Source: Gemmatimonadota bacterium
GTDB taxonomy: Bacteria; JAAXHH01
Length of the DNA: 64,000 nt
Reading direction: 5' to 3'
Assembly: GCA_026705925.1 (NCBI GenBank)
Contig: JAPOZT010000037.1
Span: 1 to 64,000 of the forward strand
A program made the translations under genes and the position numbers. The stretch's first letter is position 1. The number at the start of each line of letters is the position of its first letter. Of this stretch, positions 41,462 through 49,656 are shown piece after piece. The notes beneath the pieces are model-generated. The model was not told the origin of the DNA and searched no databases. It worked only from the letters and a program-made list of their open reading frames with translations.

Positions 41462-42451
41462 TCAGTCCGTCAGCCAACTCGACATTTCATCACGCAGTTC
41501 CGTGTCCGCCTTCAGGGCGAGGGCGTCGAAGGCGTTGTCCAGGTGGCCGGTATGACGGGCGCCGACGAGGACCGACGTGATATCGGGATGCCCCATGGCC
41601 CACGCCATGGCCATACGCACCATGGGAAGTCCTCGGGTATCCGCCAGGGTCCGCAGCCGCTGCACGTTGCGGAAGTTCCGGTCGTTGAAGTAGATGTCCG
41701 CGTGTCCGGGAATTACGTCGAAACGCGAGCCTTCCGGGAAGGCGTTACGGTCCGGCGTGTATTTCCCCGCCAGGAAGCCCGCGGCGAGCGGACTGTAGGA
41801 CGTGATGGACACTTCCTCCCGCCGGCACAGGGGAAACAGTTCGTCCTGCGCACCCGGGTCGGCCAGGTTGTAGGGCGGTTGGACCACCTCGAACCGGGCA
41901 TAGCCCTCCCTGGCGCTGGCGTCCAGGGCCTCCCGGAGCTGCGCGGCGTTGAAGTTGCTGCAGCCCACGGTCCTTATCCTTCCCGCCGATACCTCTTCGT
42001 CCAGCGCGGCCAGGCTTTCGGCAATGGGTACCGTTTCATCGGGAGAATGCAGCTCGTAGATGTCCACGCAGTCCACCTGCAGGCGTTCGAGACTTACTTG
42101 GAGCGCCCGGGCGATATTCTCCGGGCTGTTGCCGCTGCTCACTTTGGAGCAGATCACCACGTCGTTCCGGCAGCCCCGCGCTTTCATCCACTTTCCGATG
42201 ATGATCTCGGAAGAACCCATGATATCCGAGGTCTCGCGCACGTCATCGACTTTCAGCACGTCCCGCCGGTAGGTCCGGGCATTGCCGCCTCCGTACGCCT
42301 CCGCCGTATCGAGCCAGTTAATTCCCCTTTCGACCGCATCATCCAGTATGGCTGCGGAAGCCTCCTCGTCGATCTCACGGCCAAAGGTTACGCAACCCAG
42401 GCCGATGAAGCTGAGCGAAGTATCGGTGCGGCCGAGTTTTTGGTGTTCCAT
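41462..42451 (-). CDS. Aldo/keto reductase
   Basis: A 329-residue AKR. It begins MEHQKLGRTDTSLSFIGLGCVTFG. Tetrad residues are in NWLDTAEAYGGGNA (Asp, Tyr), VVICSKVSSG (Lys) and IYELHSPDE (His). The C-terminal VGARHTGHLDNAFDAL binds the cofactor phosphate. The ATG at 42451 has GGGGAG at suitable spacing; the open frame further upstream is repeat-derived (42476-42560). It heads a minus-strand operon with the M20 and DUF1080 genes. The substrate is likely a sugar or carbonyl compound and cannot be named. Confidence 0.9.
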   Translation of the reverse strand: MEHQKLGRTDTSLSFIGLGCVTFGREIDEEASAAILDDAVERGINWLDTAEAYGGGNARTYRRDVLKVDDVRETSDIMGSSEIIIGKWMKARGCRNDVVICSKVSSGNSPENIARALQVSLERLQVDCVDIYELHSPDETVPIAESLAALDEEVSAGRIRTVGCSNFNAAQLREALDASAREGYARFEVVQPPYNLADPGAQDELFPLCRREEVSITSYSPLAAGFLAGKYTPDRNAFPEGSRFDVIPGHADIYFNDRNFRNVQRLRTLADTRGLPMVRMAMAWAMGHPDITSVLVGARHTGHLDNAFDALALKADTELRDEMSSWLTD

Positions 42452-42475
42452 GCACACTCCCCTGGTGGTTTCCTG

Positions 42476-42560
42476 CCGATGCCGCGGATGCCGCAGGTGC
42501 CGCGAATGCCGGACGCATGCCGCGGATGTCAAACGCAAACCGCAAATCCCTGACGCATAT
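42476..42560. repeat. Degenerate TGCCGCGGA-type repeats upstream of an AKR gene
   Basis: Short units of 9-12 nt (GATGCCGCGGATGCC, GGTGCCGCGAATGCC, GCATGCCGCGGATG) follow each other irregularly between the HtrA-like gene's 3' side and the AKR start. Confidence 0.65.
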
Positions 42561-42681
42561 TGCATAACGCGGGTGGAAAAGACGTGGTGTGAATGTATAC
42601 CGGAGTGGATCGGGCAGGCAAGGGATGTTTGGCAGGGAGAGCGAGGCGGCTCCGTCGATTCGGCCGCTCAGAATCGAATGC

Positions 42682-43989
42682 TCAAAATCCATCGTCTCCG
42701 GATCGGACCGGAGTACGCTGACCGATTAGCCGCATGCGTTCATCCAGCAGCCGCTTGAGCTGGTTCAACTTTATCCGGTGGGCGGCGAGTTCCCTTTCGT
42801 GTTCCAGGATCATCTGCTGTATGAGACGGGGATCTTCACCGGTACGGGGATCGTCCGGGCCCTCTTCGGTGAGTAAGGGAGAAGCGGGAGCGGCGGGCGG
42901 TTTCGGCTGCGCCGCAAGCACCGTGTGCGCGGTATGTTCCACCTCCCCTCGAAGGTACCTTATTTCGATCCGGGTGCCCACGGGAAGCGTGGTGACGAAT
43001 TCGGCCAGGGCAATGGGATGGTTCATGGTGACGCCGTTCACGGCCTGAAGCACGTCGCCCTTGCGCAGACCGACCTGCATGGCGGGACTGTCGGGATATA
43101 CATCCGAAACGACCATGCCTTCCACGGCGTCCAGCATGATGTTGCGGTCGCCGCCGATGGTGACGCTTTCCCAGATCTTCTCCACGTGAACGCCCAGCCA
43201 GCTCCGGCGGATCTCGCCGTATTCGATAAGCTGCCGGGCAAAGGTTTTCACGCGATTGATGGGTATAACCGCAATCAGGCCATTGCCGTCACCTGCCACG
43301 GAATTGCCCGAGTTGGCCGCCTGGACCAGGTGAGGATCCGCTACGAGACCGAGCAGGCGGCCGTTCGTGGAGAACACCGCGCCGCCCGAGTAGGCGGAAC
43401 CAACCACGGTGCTGACCTGGATCATGACGTCCTCTTCACGCAGCCCGTTCACGATCCCCGTCGTCATCGAGGACGGAAAGCCGTGGGCGTTGTTCAGCAC
43501 CATTACCCAGGACCCGGGTCGGACGTCATCGGAATCACCCAGGCGCGCGGTATGGGTCTCCAGGCTGTCGACGCGGATAACAGCGATGTCGGAAAGCCGG
43601 TCCACCCCGACGAGATGGCCCCGGCGGTAACTGCCGTTCCGAAAGTTCACCAGGATATCGTGGGCATGGTCGACGACGCCGGCCGTCGTAATGATGAACC
43701 CGTCCCTGTGCAGGACCACGCCGGTCCCGATGGAGCGTTCCCAGTCCGTGAAGGTCTGTCCGTTCACCGTGTTGATGAACTTGCGCTGAACGATTACGCT
43801 GGCGACCGTCGGTTCCACGCGTTCGACGAGACTGACGATCTCCCGCTCGAGGTTATGAAGATACGGGGTGGTCTGCCCATGGACCCGGCGATCGTCGCTC
43901 GCGTAACCGAGGCAGGCCAGCAGCGCGGCCCAGATCAGGGGACGGAAGCGGCCGGTCCATTGATGGGGGTTGGAATGAGAACCGTGCAT
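42682..43989 (-). CDS. HtrA/DegP-like trypsin-PDZ protein lacking the catalytic histidine
   Basis: A 435-residue envelope protein with an N-terminal signal/anchor (RPLIWAALLACLGYA), a trypsin-like domain (about 60-255), one PDZ domain (about 265-360) and a charged coiled-coil-like tail (380-425). Comparison with DegP shows SDIAVI with Asp134 and AYSGGA with Ser201. At the place of the catalytic His (TNNHVVDNA in DegP) the sequence is TTAGVVDHAH, so Gly104 replaces His. The oxyanion-loop GNSGG is AYSGG. It is therefore probably a non-proteolytic or altered member. It begins 6 bp after the anti-sigma gene in a sigma/anti-sigma/HtrA operon, which suggests a role in envelope-stress sensing or chaperoning. 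Confidence 0.9.
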   Translation of the reverse strand: MHGSHSNPHQWTGRFRPLIWAALLACLGYASDDRRVHGQTTPYLHNLEREIVSLVERVEPTVASVIVQRKFINTVNGQTFTDWERSIGTGVVLHRDGFIITTAGVVDHAHDILVNFRNGSYRRGHLVGVDRLSDIAVIRVDSLETHTARLGDSDDVRPGSWVMVLNNAHGFPSSMTTGIVNGLREEDVMIQVSTVVGSAYSGGAVFSTNGRLLGLVADPHLVQAANSGNSVAGDGNGLIAVIPINRVKTFARQLIEYGEIRRSWLGVHVEKIWESVTIGGDRNIMLDAVEGMVVSDVYPDSPAMQVGLRKGDVLQAVNGVTMNHPIALAEFVTTLPVGTRIEIRYLRGEVEHTAHTVLAAQPKPPAAPASPLLTEEGPDDPRTGEDPRLIQQMILEHERELAAHRIKLNQLKRLLDERMRLIGQRTPVRSGDDGF

Positions 43990-43995
43990 GGTCGA

Positions 43996-44901
43996 TCAGA
44001 ACGATATGCGGACGCGCTTGAGCGGAGCGGTAGGGCCCGGCGACGCCGGCGCATCGGGTGCGCCAGGTGTACCGGTTGTACCGGCCGCACGCTGCGAATC
44101 GCGTAGTTCAGCAGTGCCAACGGTTTGCAGCAGGTCTTCCAGCGCCGGTTGATCCGGATCGCCGCCGGCCACCAGGTCCCGGCCGAAGGCCTCGTCGAAC
44201 AGGGATGGATCGAGGCGCATGCCCGTCCCCGCCGAAACGAACCGGATCCCATGGGTCATCGGCTCCATGGTCCTGACGGTGAGGATACCCGGTCGGTCGC
44301 CGGTCATGCGGTTTGTGGTATATGGGAGACTGGTTGCAGCGGGAGTGGGGGGATTTGTTGCCTGTTCCGTGTTCGTTGCCGGTCCTGTCGCCATGTGCGG
44401 CGCGAGTTCCCGTTCCAGAGGAAAGGGCGAAATGGGATCGGGCGGCGCAAGTTCGGGTTCGATGGGCGTCGGCAGGGCAAAAGCCATCGCAGGGCCTTCA
44501 GATGCATCGGACCTTTCCGTCGGACCGGCCACGAAGGCGAAACCGCCGATCACGGTTATGGTCAGGATCAGGCTGGTCGCGAACACCATCTGAACGGGTC
44601 GCTGCCGACTGAGTTCGCCCAGTTCGGAAAAGACCGCCGAGACGCGTTTCAACCAGGAGGAGGCGTACAGCTCGCGGGCGACTTCCCGGGTCAGCAGGTT
44701 ACCGAGCTGTTGATCGAACATCGGCCGGGGGGATACGGCGGGAAGGCTCTTCACGGCCCGCATGGCGCTTTCCATGTCCTGCATCCTGAGCCGGCACCGG
44801 GGACATCCATTCAGGTGAAATCGAAGTTCGTCTTCCGTGGCCTTCGACAACTGACCGTCCAGGTAGTCCGACATCTGCCGCTCGTATCCACTGCAGTTCA
44901 A
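43996..44901 (-). CDS. Membrane-anchored anti-sigma factor (zinc-finger HC2 type)
   Basis: A 301-residue protein. The N-terminal ZAS-type zinc finger reads NCSGYERQMSDYLDGQLSKAT then FHLNGCPRCR (H-x3-C-x2-C plus an upstream Cys), which captures the sigma factor in studied members. A single membrane helix (VQMVFATSLILTITVIGGFAF) follows at about 115-135. The remainder is Pro-rich and extracytoplasmic, ending with a repeat-like AAGTTGTPGAPDAPASPG tract. The start is a TTG with GAGGAGG 9 nt upstream. It keeps the extra N-terminal cysteine and avoids overlap with the sigma gene; GTG 44937 is the longer alternative. It lies between its probable sigma partner and the HtrA-like gene. Confidence 0.85.
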   Translation of the reverse strand: MNCSGYERQMSDYLDGQLSKATEDELRFHLNGCPRCRLRMQDMESAMRAVKSLPAVSPRPMFDQQLGNLLTREVARELYASSWLKRVSAVFSELGELSRQRPVQMVFATSLILTITVIGGFAFVAGPTERSDASEGPAMAFALPTPIEPELAPPDPISPFPLERELAPHMATGPATNTEQATNPPTPAATSLPYTTNRMTGDRPGILTVRTMEPMTHGIRFVSAGTGMRLDPSLFDEAFGRDLVAGGDPDQPALEDLLQTVGTAELRDSQRAAGTTGTPGAPDAPASPGPTAPLKRVRISF

Positions 44902-44910
44902 AACGTCCTT

Positions 44911-44917
44911 CCTCCTC
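44911..44917 (-). promoter_or_regulatory. Ribosome binding site deciding the anti-sigma start
   Basis: GAGGAGG on the minus strand lies 9 nt before TTG 44901 and overlaps the sigma factor stop codon, which would couple translation of sigma and anti-sigma. Confidence 0.65.
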
Positions 44918-45563
44918 AAAGTATCTCTACCTGCCACTGCCTCAACATTTCCTGGAGTCTCAGCCGTCCCCGGTTGACCCGCGACTTGACGGTTCCCGTC
45001 GGACAGCGGAGGATCTCGCCGATCTGCTCGTAAGAAAGCTCCTCGATGTCACGCAGCACGATCACGGACTTGTACTTGTCCGGCAACTGATCGATCGCGT
45101 GCTGTATCGCCCGGCCCAGTTCGTTCTGCTCCAGGTGATCGCCGGGCCCCGCGCTCGTATCCGGCAGATCGATGCTTTCCCGCGTGCTGTTCTCGTGGGG
45201 CGATGCGTTCAGGGAGAAGAACTGGCGGCGTTTCCGTTTTCGCAACTCGCTCCGGGCGAGATTGAGCGCGATGGTGTAGATCCAGGTGGAAAGATTGGAG
45301 ATCGCCTTGTAGTTGTGGCGGTTCCGGTAGACCCTGAGAAACGTCTCCTGCACCAGGTCTTCCGCGCATTCCGTATTGTGGACCATGCGGTAGATGCAGT
45401 TGTACAGCCTGGTGCGGTATCTTCCGACGATCACCTCGAACGCGCGTATATCGTCCCGCTGGACACGGACGAACAGCAATTCGTCCGATAAGGTCAGTTC
45501 GTCCAGCACACCGGACTCGATATCGGTGACCTGCACCGCGTTTATGGAGGTATTGTCGGCCAT
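44916..45563 (-). CDS. ECF sigma factor (RpoE-like)
   Basis: A 215-residue sigma factor containing only regions 2 and 4. Region 2 is visible in RAFEVIVGRYRTRLYNCIYRMVHNTECAEDLVQETFLRVYRN and STWIYTIALNLARSELRKRKRR. The region 4 helix-turn-helix is in LPDKYKSVIVLRDIEELSYEQIGEILRCPTGTVKSRVNRGRLRLQEML. The linker carries an acidic, Ser-rich insert. The ATG at 45563 has GGTGG upstream; GTG 45578 is 5 codons longer. The operon has its own strong promoter (45734-45762) and a 160-nt leader. It probably directs an envelope-stress regulon under control of the next gene. Confidence 0.94.
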   Translation of the reverse strand: MADNTSINAVQVTDIESGVLDELTLSDELLFVRVQRDDIRAFEVIVGRYRTRLYNCIYRMVHNTECAEDLVQETFLRVYRNRHNYKAISNLSTWIYTIALNLARSELRKRKRRQFFSLNASPHENSTRESIDLPDTSAGPGDHLEQNELGRAIQHAIDQLPDKYKSVIVLRDIEELSYEQIGEILRCPTGTVKSRVNRGRLRLQEMLRQWQVEIL

Positions 45564-45697
45564 TTTATGTCCACCCATACCGCGTTATACGCCCCGCGGC
45601 GGGTATCGGTTTCAAAAAACGCGACGTCGTCCGGATTTCAGGCCGGGTCGGCAAGTTAGGCCAGGCCGTACCGGATTCCGGTCGTCCTGCTCAAGTC

Positions 45698-45723
45698 GTC
45701 CGGTCGACCGGACGGCCGTCCGG
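45698..45723. promoter_or_regulatory. Two overlapping perfect 16-bp palindromes in the sigma operon leader
   Basis: GTCCGGTCGACCGGAC (45698-45713) and CCGGACGGCCGTCCGG (45708-45723) are both perfect palindromes and share CCGGAC. They lie about 4 to 30 bp after the predicted transcription start. They could bind a dimeric repressor, or form alternative RNA stems. Confidence 0.65.
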
Positions 45724-45733
45724 GCCATACCAA

Positions 45734-45762
45734 AATATAGAAACCCGACGCGTCCGTGTCAA
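45734..45762 (-). promoter_or_regulatory. Promoter of the sigma/anti-sigma/HtrA operon
   Basis: TTGACA (45757-45762), 17 bp, TATATT (45734-45739). A near-consensus housekeeping promoter. It overlaps the end of the xpb gene (stop at 45771) by only the spacer, so the operon is initiated independently of purD-tsaC-xpb. Confidence 0.8.
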
Positions 45763-45770
45763 CCGGACCG

Positions 45771-47477
45771 TCATGCCCGCACTTCGCTCACGTCGTGGAT
45801 GGTATACTGGTAGCCCTGTTCCGTCAGAAAGAGCTGACGGTTCACGGCATAGTCCTGGTCCAGGGTGTTCCGCGTGATGAGCGAATAGAAAATGGCGGCG
45901 GAGCCGTCCGCCTTGGGACGGAGGATCCGGCCCAGCCGCTGGGCTTCCTCCTGGCGGGAACCGAAGGTGCCCGATATCTGTATCGCCACGTTCGCGTCCG
46001 GCAGGTCGATGGCGAAATTCGCAACCTTGGACACCACGAGGCGCTTGAGTTCGCCGTTTCTGAACCGGGTATACAGATCGAGGCGGGCCTGAAGCGGCGT
46101 GCTGCCGGTGATCAGGGGAAAATCGAACAATGCGGCGATCTGCTTGAGCTGTCTTACGTAAAGCCCGATGATCAGGACCTGGTCCGAGGGATGTTGTTCC
46201 AGCAGGGCGCGGATGATCTCGGTCTTGCGGCTGTTCTCCGAAGCGATCCTGAACTTGTCGCGGCGGTTGGCCACGGCGTAGGACATGCGCCGCGCTTCGG
46301 GCAGATCGATCCGGATTTCACGGCAGTACGCTTCCGCGATCCAGCCCTGGCGCTCGAGCAGCTTCCAGGGCATGTCGTATCTGCGGGGGCCGATCAGGCT
46401 GAAGACGTCGTCCTCCCGGCCGTCTTCGCGAACCAGCGTCGCGGTCAGCCCGAGACGCCGCCGGGCCTGGATCTCGGCGGTGTAACGGAAGACGGGGGCG
46501 GGGAGCAAATGGACCTCGTCGTAGATGATGAGGCCCCAGCCTTTCTGGTCGAAGAGGCCGAAATGCTCGAATTCGTCCCCCTTGCTCTTCCTGTAGGTCA
46601 GGATCTGATAGGTGGCCAGGGTTACGGGCCGGATCTGCTTCGTTTCACCCGAGTACTCGCCGATATGCTCTTCCGACAGCGAGGTCTTCTCGATCAACTC
46701 CTCCCGCCACTGGCGCAGGGCCACCGTGTTGGCCGTCAGCACGAGGGTGTGGCACTTCAATACGGCCATCGCCCCGAGGGCCACGATGGTCTTCCCGGCG
46801 CCACAGGGCAGCACGATGACCCCGTTGCCTCCCTGCGGTTCTCCATTCATGTGAAACGCGCCGACCGCGTCCTGCTGGTAGTCCCGCATGGTGAAGGATT
46901 TCCGGTCTCCCGAAGCGGTGCGCAGGTTGATTTCCAGCGGGGCGCCTTCGACGTATCCCGCCAGGTCTTCCACGGGAAATCCGACCTTGATCAGCGCCTG
47001 CTTGATGTGGCCCCGGTACCGGTCTCCCACCTGCACCCTGCGCTCGTCCAGGGGCTGCGCGAGGAACTGCTTGACCGAGGGCAGCCCGGAAACCTCAGCG
47101 ATCAGGGCGGGGTCGTCGGACTCGAGGATCAGCCTGCCGTCTTCCTTTTGCAGCCGTAGCTGCCCGTACCGGTCGATGAAATCGTAAATCTCGCGGCGGA
47201 TGTTCTGCGGGATCTCGTACTTGCTCAGGCTTTCGAGCGATTCGAGCACGCCGTCGCCGTTCATGCCGGCCGAGGCGGCGTTCCACAGGGACAGCGGGCT
47301 CAGACGGTATACGTGGATGTGCTCCGGGGACTTTTCCAGTTCCGCGAACCGGGCAAGCGCGTCCCTGGCATCCTCGTAGCGCGGATGGTCGACTTCGACG
47401 AGGATGGTACGGTCGCTCTGTACGATCAGTGGATTCTTCAAGTCAGGCAAGGAAACCCCCAGGGTTCCGTCCTGCAT
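45771..47477 (-). CDS. XPB/Ssl2-family DNA helicase
   Basis: A 568-residue superfamily 2 helicase. An N-terminal domain (1-190) precedes RecA-like domain 1 with Q-like motif MRDYQQDAVGAF, Walker A PCGAGKT (224-230), DEVH at 320-323 and LTATLVREDGREDDV, which is the RED motif typical of XPB. Domain 2 carries SKVANFAIDLPDANVAIQISGTFGSRQEEAQRLGRILRPK. Bacterial XPB works with Bax1 nuclease or alone in DNA unwinding; no bax1 is adjacent. The start ATG has no ribosome binding site and directly follows a 20-nt repeat array, so coupling to tsaC translation or a different start is possible. Confidence 0.93.
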   Translation of the reverse strand: MQDGTLGVSLPDLKNPLIVQSDRTILVEVDHPRYEDARDALARFAELEKSPEHIHVYRLSPLSLWNAASAGMNGDGVLESLESLSKYEIPQNIRREIYDFIDRYGQLRLQKEDGRLILESDDPALIAEVSGLPSVKQFLAQPLDERRVQVGDRYRGHIKQALIKVGFPVEDLAGYVEGAPLEINLRTASGDRKSFTMRDYQQDAVGAFHMNGEPQGGNGVIVLPCGAGKTIVALGAMAVLKCHTLVLTANTVALRQWREELIEKTSLSEEHIGEYSGETKQIRPVTLATYQILTYRKSKGDEFEHFGLFDQKGWGLIIYDEVHLLPAPVFRYTAEIQARRRLGLTATLVREDGREDDVFSLIGPRRYDMPWKLLERQGWIAEAYCREIRIDLPEARRMSYAVANRRDKFRIASENSRKTEIIRALLEQHPSDQVLIIGLYVRQLKQIAALFDFPLITGSTPLQARLDLYTRFRNGELKRLVVSKVANFAIDLPDANVAIQISGTFGSRQEEAQRLGRILRPKADGSAAIFYSLITRNTLDQDYAVNRQLFLTEQGYQYTIHDVSEVRA

Positions 47478-47550
47478 GGCGCCCGCCGCCGCTCAAGGAC
47501 GTCCGTCGGCGCTCAAGGGCGAAGTTCAATGGCGTCCGCCGACGCTCAAT
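47478..47550. repeat. 20-nt tandem units between tsaC and xpb
   Basis: Units 47478-47497, 47498-47517 and 47531-47550, with a truncated 13-nt unit between, share GNCGTCCGNCGNCGCTCAAN. The array makes up most of the 87-bp spacer and abuts the xpb start codon. Confidence 0.86.
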
Positions 47551-47564
47551 GGCGCGAAGTGTCT

Positions 47565-48197
47565 TCATTGGCGCCAGGCGTCCTCGACACGTTCAAATGG
47601 TGTACACCCCGCGCGGATCAGGCGCGGCGTGCCCGTGGATACGTCCACAACCGTCGAAGGCAGGTCCGAAGGCGATCGTCCGCCATCGAGAATCAGATCG
47701 ACCCGGTCGCCCAGCTGGGCGGCCACGTCCTCCGCCGTAAGGGGTTCCGGCTCACCGGAGCGGTTGGCACTGGGTGCGGTCACGGGACCTCCCGAAGCAC
47801 GGCACAGGGCCCCCGCGATCGCCGCGCTGCTGTGCCTGACCCCGATCGTGGCGCCCCCGCCCAGCAGTTCCCGCGGCACGCGGTCCAGCGCGGGAAAGAC
47901 CAGCGTCAACGGTCCGGGCCAGCAGGCGTCCATCACCGCATGGACACCTGCGGGGATGCACCGGACCAGGCGGGCCAAGTCCTTCCTGTGGGATACGAGT
48001 ACCAGGATCGGCTTCGATTCGTCCCGGCCCTTGGCTTCATAGATCCGCCGGATCGCGGCGGGATTGGTTCCGTCGGCGCCCAGACCGTAGACCGTTTCGG
48101 TAGGAAAAGCCACGAGGCCACCGGCGCGTACTATATCCGCGGCCTCCTGCAGCACGGTATGGTCCGGTCGAACCGGATCGACAGTCAGTACCTTCAT
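47565..48197 (-). CDS. tsaC: Threonylcarbamoyl-AMP synthase (Sua5/YrdC/TsaC)
   Basis: A 210-residue enzyme making the L-threonylcarbamoyl-AMP used for the t6A modification of tRNA. Motifs: GGLVAFPTETVYGLGADG, IYEAKGRDESKPILVLV, WPGPLTLVFPA, IGVRHSSAAIAGALCRASGGPVTAPSANRSGEPEP and ILDGGRSPSDLPSTVVDVS. The short form without the extra Sua5 C-terminal domain is seen. It follows purD by 15 bp and precedes xpb, all on the minus strand. Confidence 0.95.
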   Translation of the reverse strand: MKVLTVDPVRPDHTVLQEAADIVRAGGLVAFPTETVYGLGADGTNPAAIRRIYEAKGRDESKPILVLVSHRKDLARLVRCIPAGVHAVMDACWPGPLTLVFPALDRVPRELLGGGATIGVRHSSAAIAGALCRASGGPVTAPSANRSGEPEPLTAEDVAAQLGDRVDLILDGGRSPSDLPSTVVDVSTGTPRLIRAGCTPFERVEDAWRQ

Positions 48198-48212
48198 GGT
48201 ATCGAATCCGAC

Positions 48213-49490
48213 CTAGGCCATCCTGCGCAGGCCCTTCTGGCCGATGTCCCTGCGGAAATACCGGTTCTCGAACCGAACCCGGTCCACCGCCTCGTAGGCC
48301 CGGTCGATGGAACTCGCGAGATCGTCGGCCAGGGCCGTCACGCCAACGATCCGGCCGCCGTTGGTCACCAGTTTTCCATCCCTACGGGCCGTATCGGCAT
48401 GAAAGGCGAAAACATCGTCCATCGCGTCCAACCGCTCCAGCCCGCATATCTCCATCCCTTTCTCGTATTCGCCGGGATATCCACCGGAGGCTACCACCAC
48501 GCAGGTCGCGGCCTTCCGCTTCCAGGTCAGGGGCCGGTCGGGCATCCTGCCCTCGCTGATCCCGACCGCCAGTTCCGCGAAATCGTCTTCGAGGAGCGGC
48601 AGTATGACCTGGGTCTCGGGATCGCCGAAGCGGCTGTTGAATTCCACCACCATCGGGCCCTGGTCCGTCATCATGATGCCGCAGTACAACACCCCTCTGA
48701 AAGGCCGTCCGCGTGTTTTCATGCCACGAACCGCGGGTTCGATGATCCGTTCCAGGATGTCCCGCATCGCGCCCTCATCGATGACCGGCGCCGGTGCGTA
48801 AGCGCCCATGCCCCCTGTGTTGGGCCCCGAATCCCCATCGTGGATGGGCTTGTGATCCTGCGACGGGACCAGCGGAAGGACCCGTTCGCCATCGGTCAAC
48901 GCGAATACGGACGCCTCCTCGCCTTCCATGAAGGCCTCCACGACAACGTTCCGGCCCGCATCGCCGAACATCCTGTCGGTCATTACGACGTCAAGGGCCT
49001 TCATGGCTTCTTCGGCGGTCCGGCACACCAGCGCGCCCTTGCCGGCGGCCAGGCCGTCGGCTTTGATTACGATCGGCACACCTTGTTCGATCACGTACGC
49101 CCGCGCCGCGTCGACATCTGAAAACACCGCGAAGGCTGCCGTGGGAATGCCTTCCTCCTGCATCATCTGCTTGGAGAACACCTTGCTCCATTCGATTTCG
49201 GCGGCCGCCCGTGTCGGACCGAAGGCCCGTATGCCCAGGCTTTCCACGGCGTCGACCACGCCGGCTTCCAGTGCGCCGTCGGGTCCGACCACTACCAGGT
49301 CAATCCCGTTTTCGCGGGCAAAACCGGCGATACCGGGCGCGTCTTCCGGTGCGATGTCGACGCATTTTCCGAGCGCTGCGATACCCGGATTGCCCGGGGC
49401 GGCGTACAGATCCTTCACGAGGGCCGACTGGCGAAGCGCCCAGGCCAGCGTGTGTTCTCTTCCTCCCTTGCCAACGACAAGTACGTTCAT
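48213..49490 (-). CDS. purD: Phosphoribosylamine--glycine ligase PurD
   Basis: A 425-residue ATP-grasp enzyme that makes GAR, step two of purine synthesis. VLVVGKGGREHTLAWALRQS is the N-terminal domain start. GPTRAAAEIEWSKVFSKQMMQEEGIPTA, VIKADGLAAGKGALVC and GPMVVEFNSRFGDPETQVILPLLEDD are the ATP-grasp substrate and metal segments. Length is normal for the family. It is the first gene of a purD-tsaC-xpb unit. A leader of about 160 nt upstream contains a long hairpin (49599-49625). Confidence 0.97.
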   Translation of the reverse strand: MNVLVVGKGGREHTLAWALRQSALVKDLYAAPGNPGIAALGKCVDIAPEDAPGIAGFARENGIDLVVVGPDGALEAGVVDAVESLGIRAFGPTRAAAEIEWSKVFSKQMMQEEGIPTAAFAVFSDVDAARAYVIEQGVPIVIKADGLAAGKGALVCRTAEEAMKALDVVMTDRMFGDAGRNVVVEAFMEGEEASVFALTDGERVLPLVPSQDHKPIHDGDSGPNTGGMGAYAPAPVIDEGAMRDILERIIEPAVRGMKTRGRPFRGVLYCGIMMTDQGPMVVEFNSRFGDPETQVILPLLEDDFAELAVGISEGRMPDRPLTWKRKAATCVVVASGGYPGEYEKGMEICGLERLDAMDDVFAFHADTARRDGKLVTNGGRIVGVTALADDLASSIDRAYEAVDRVRFENRYFRRDIGQKGLRRMA

Positions 49491-49598
49491 GACGTCTCCG
49501 GTTTACGGGGCGGACGTTGAAACCAATGAAATGGCGTGAGCGTTCATATTGTATAATGAATACGCTGTGCCTGTTTCGTCGCAATCGGGGATGACCGC

Positions 49599-49625
49599 GG
49601 GCCCGCGTGGAATCCACCCGGGCCC
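49599..49625. promoter_or_regulatory. Long inverted repeat in the purD leader
   Basis: GGGCCCG-C-GTGG-AAT-CCAC-C-CGGGCCC forms an 11-bp stem with one internal mismatch and a 3-nt loop. It lies roughly 25-50 nt into the predicted purD message. No T-run follows on either strand, so a simple intrinsic terminator is unlikely; an attenuator or protein site is possible. Confidence 0.62.
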
Positions 49626-49656
49626 TCGATAAGATCGATAATCAGCGAGATCGGAA

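Noticed and set aside
40382..42553. 723-residue open frame on the plus strand
   Set aside because: Antisense to the M20 peptidase and aldo/keto reductase genes. No motif or signal supports it.
45756..49121. 467- and 602-residue open frames on the plus strand
   Set aside because: Antisense to xpb, tsaC and purD, which are certain. No domain is seen in the plus frames.
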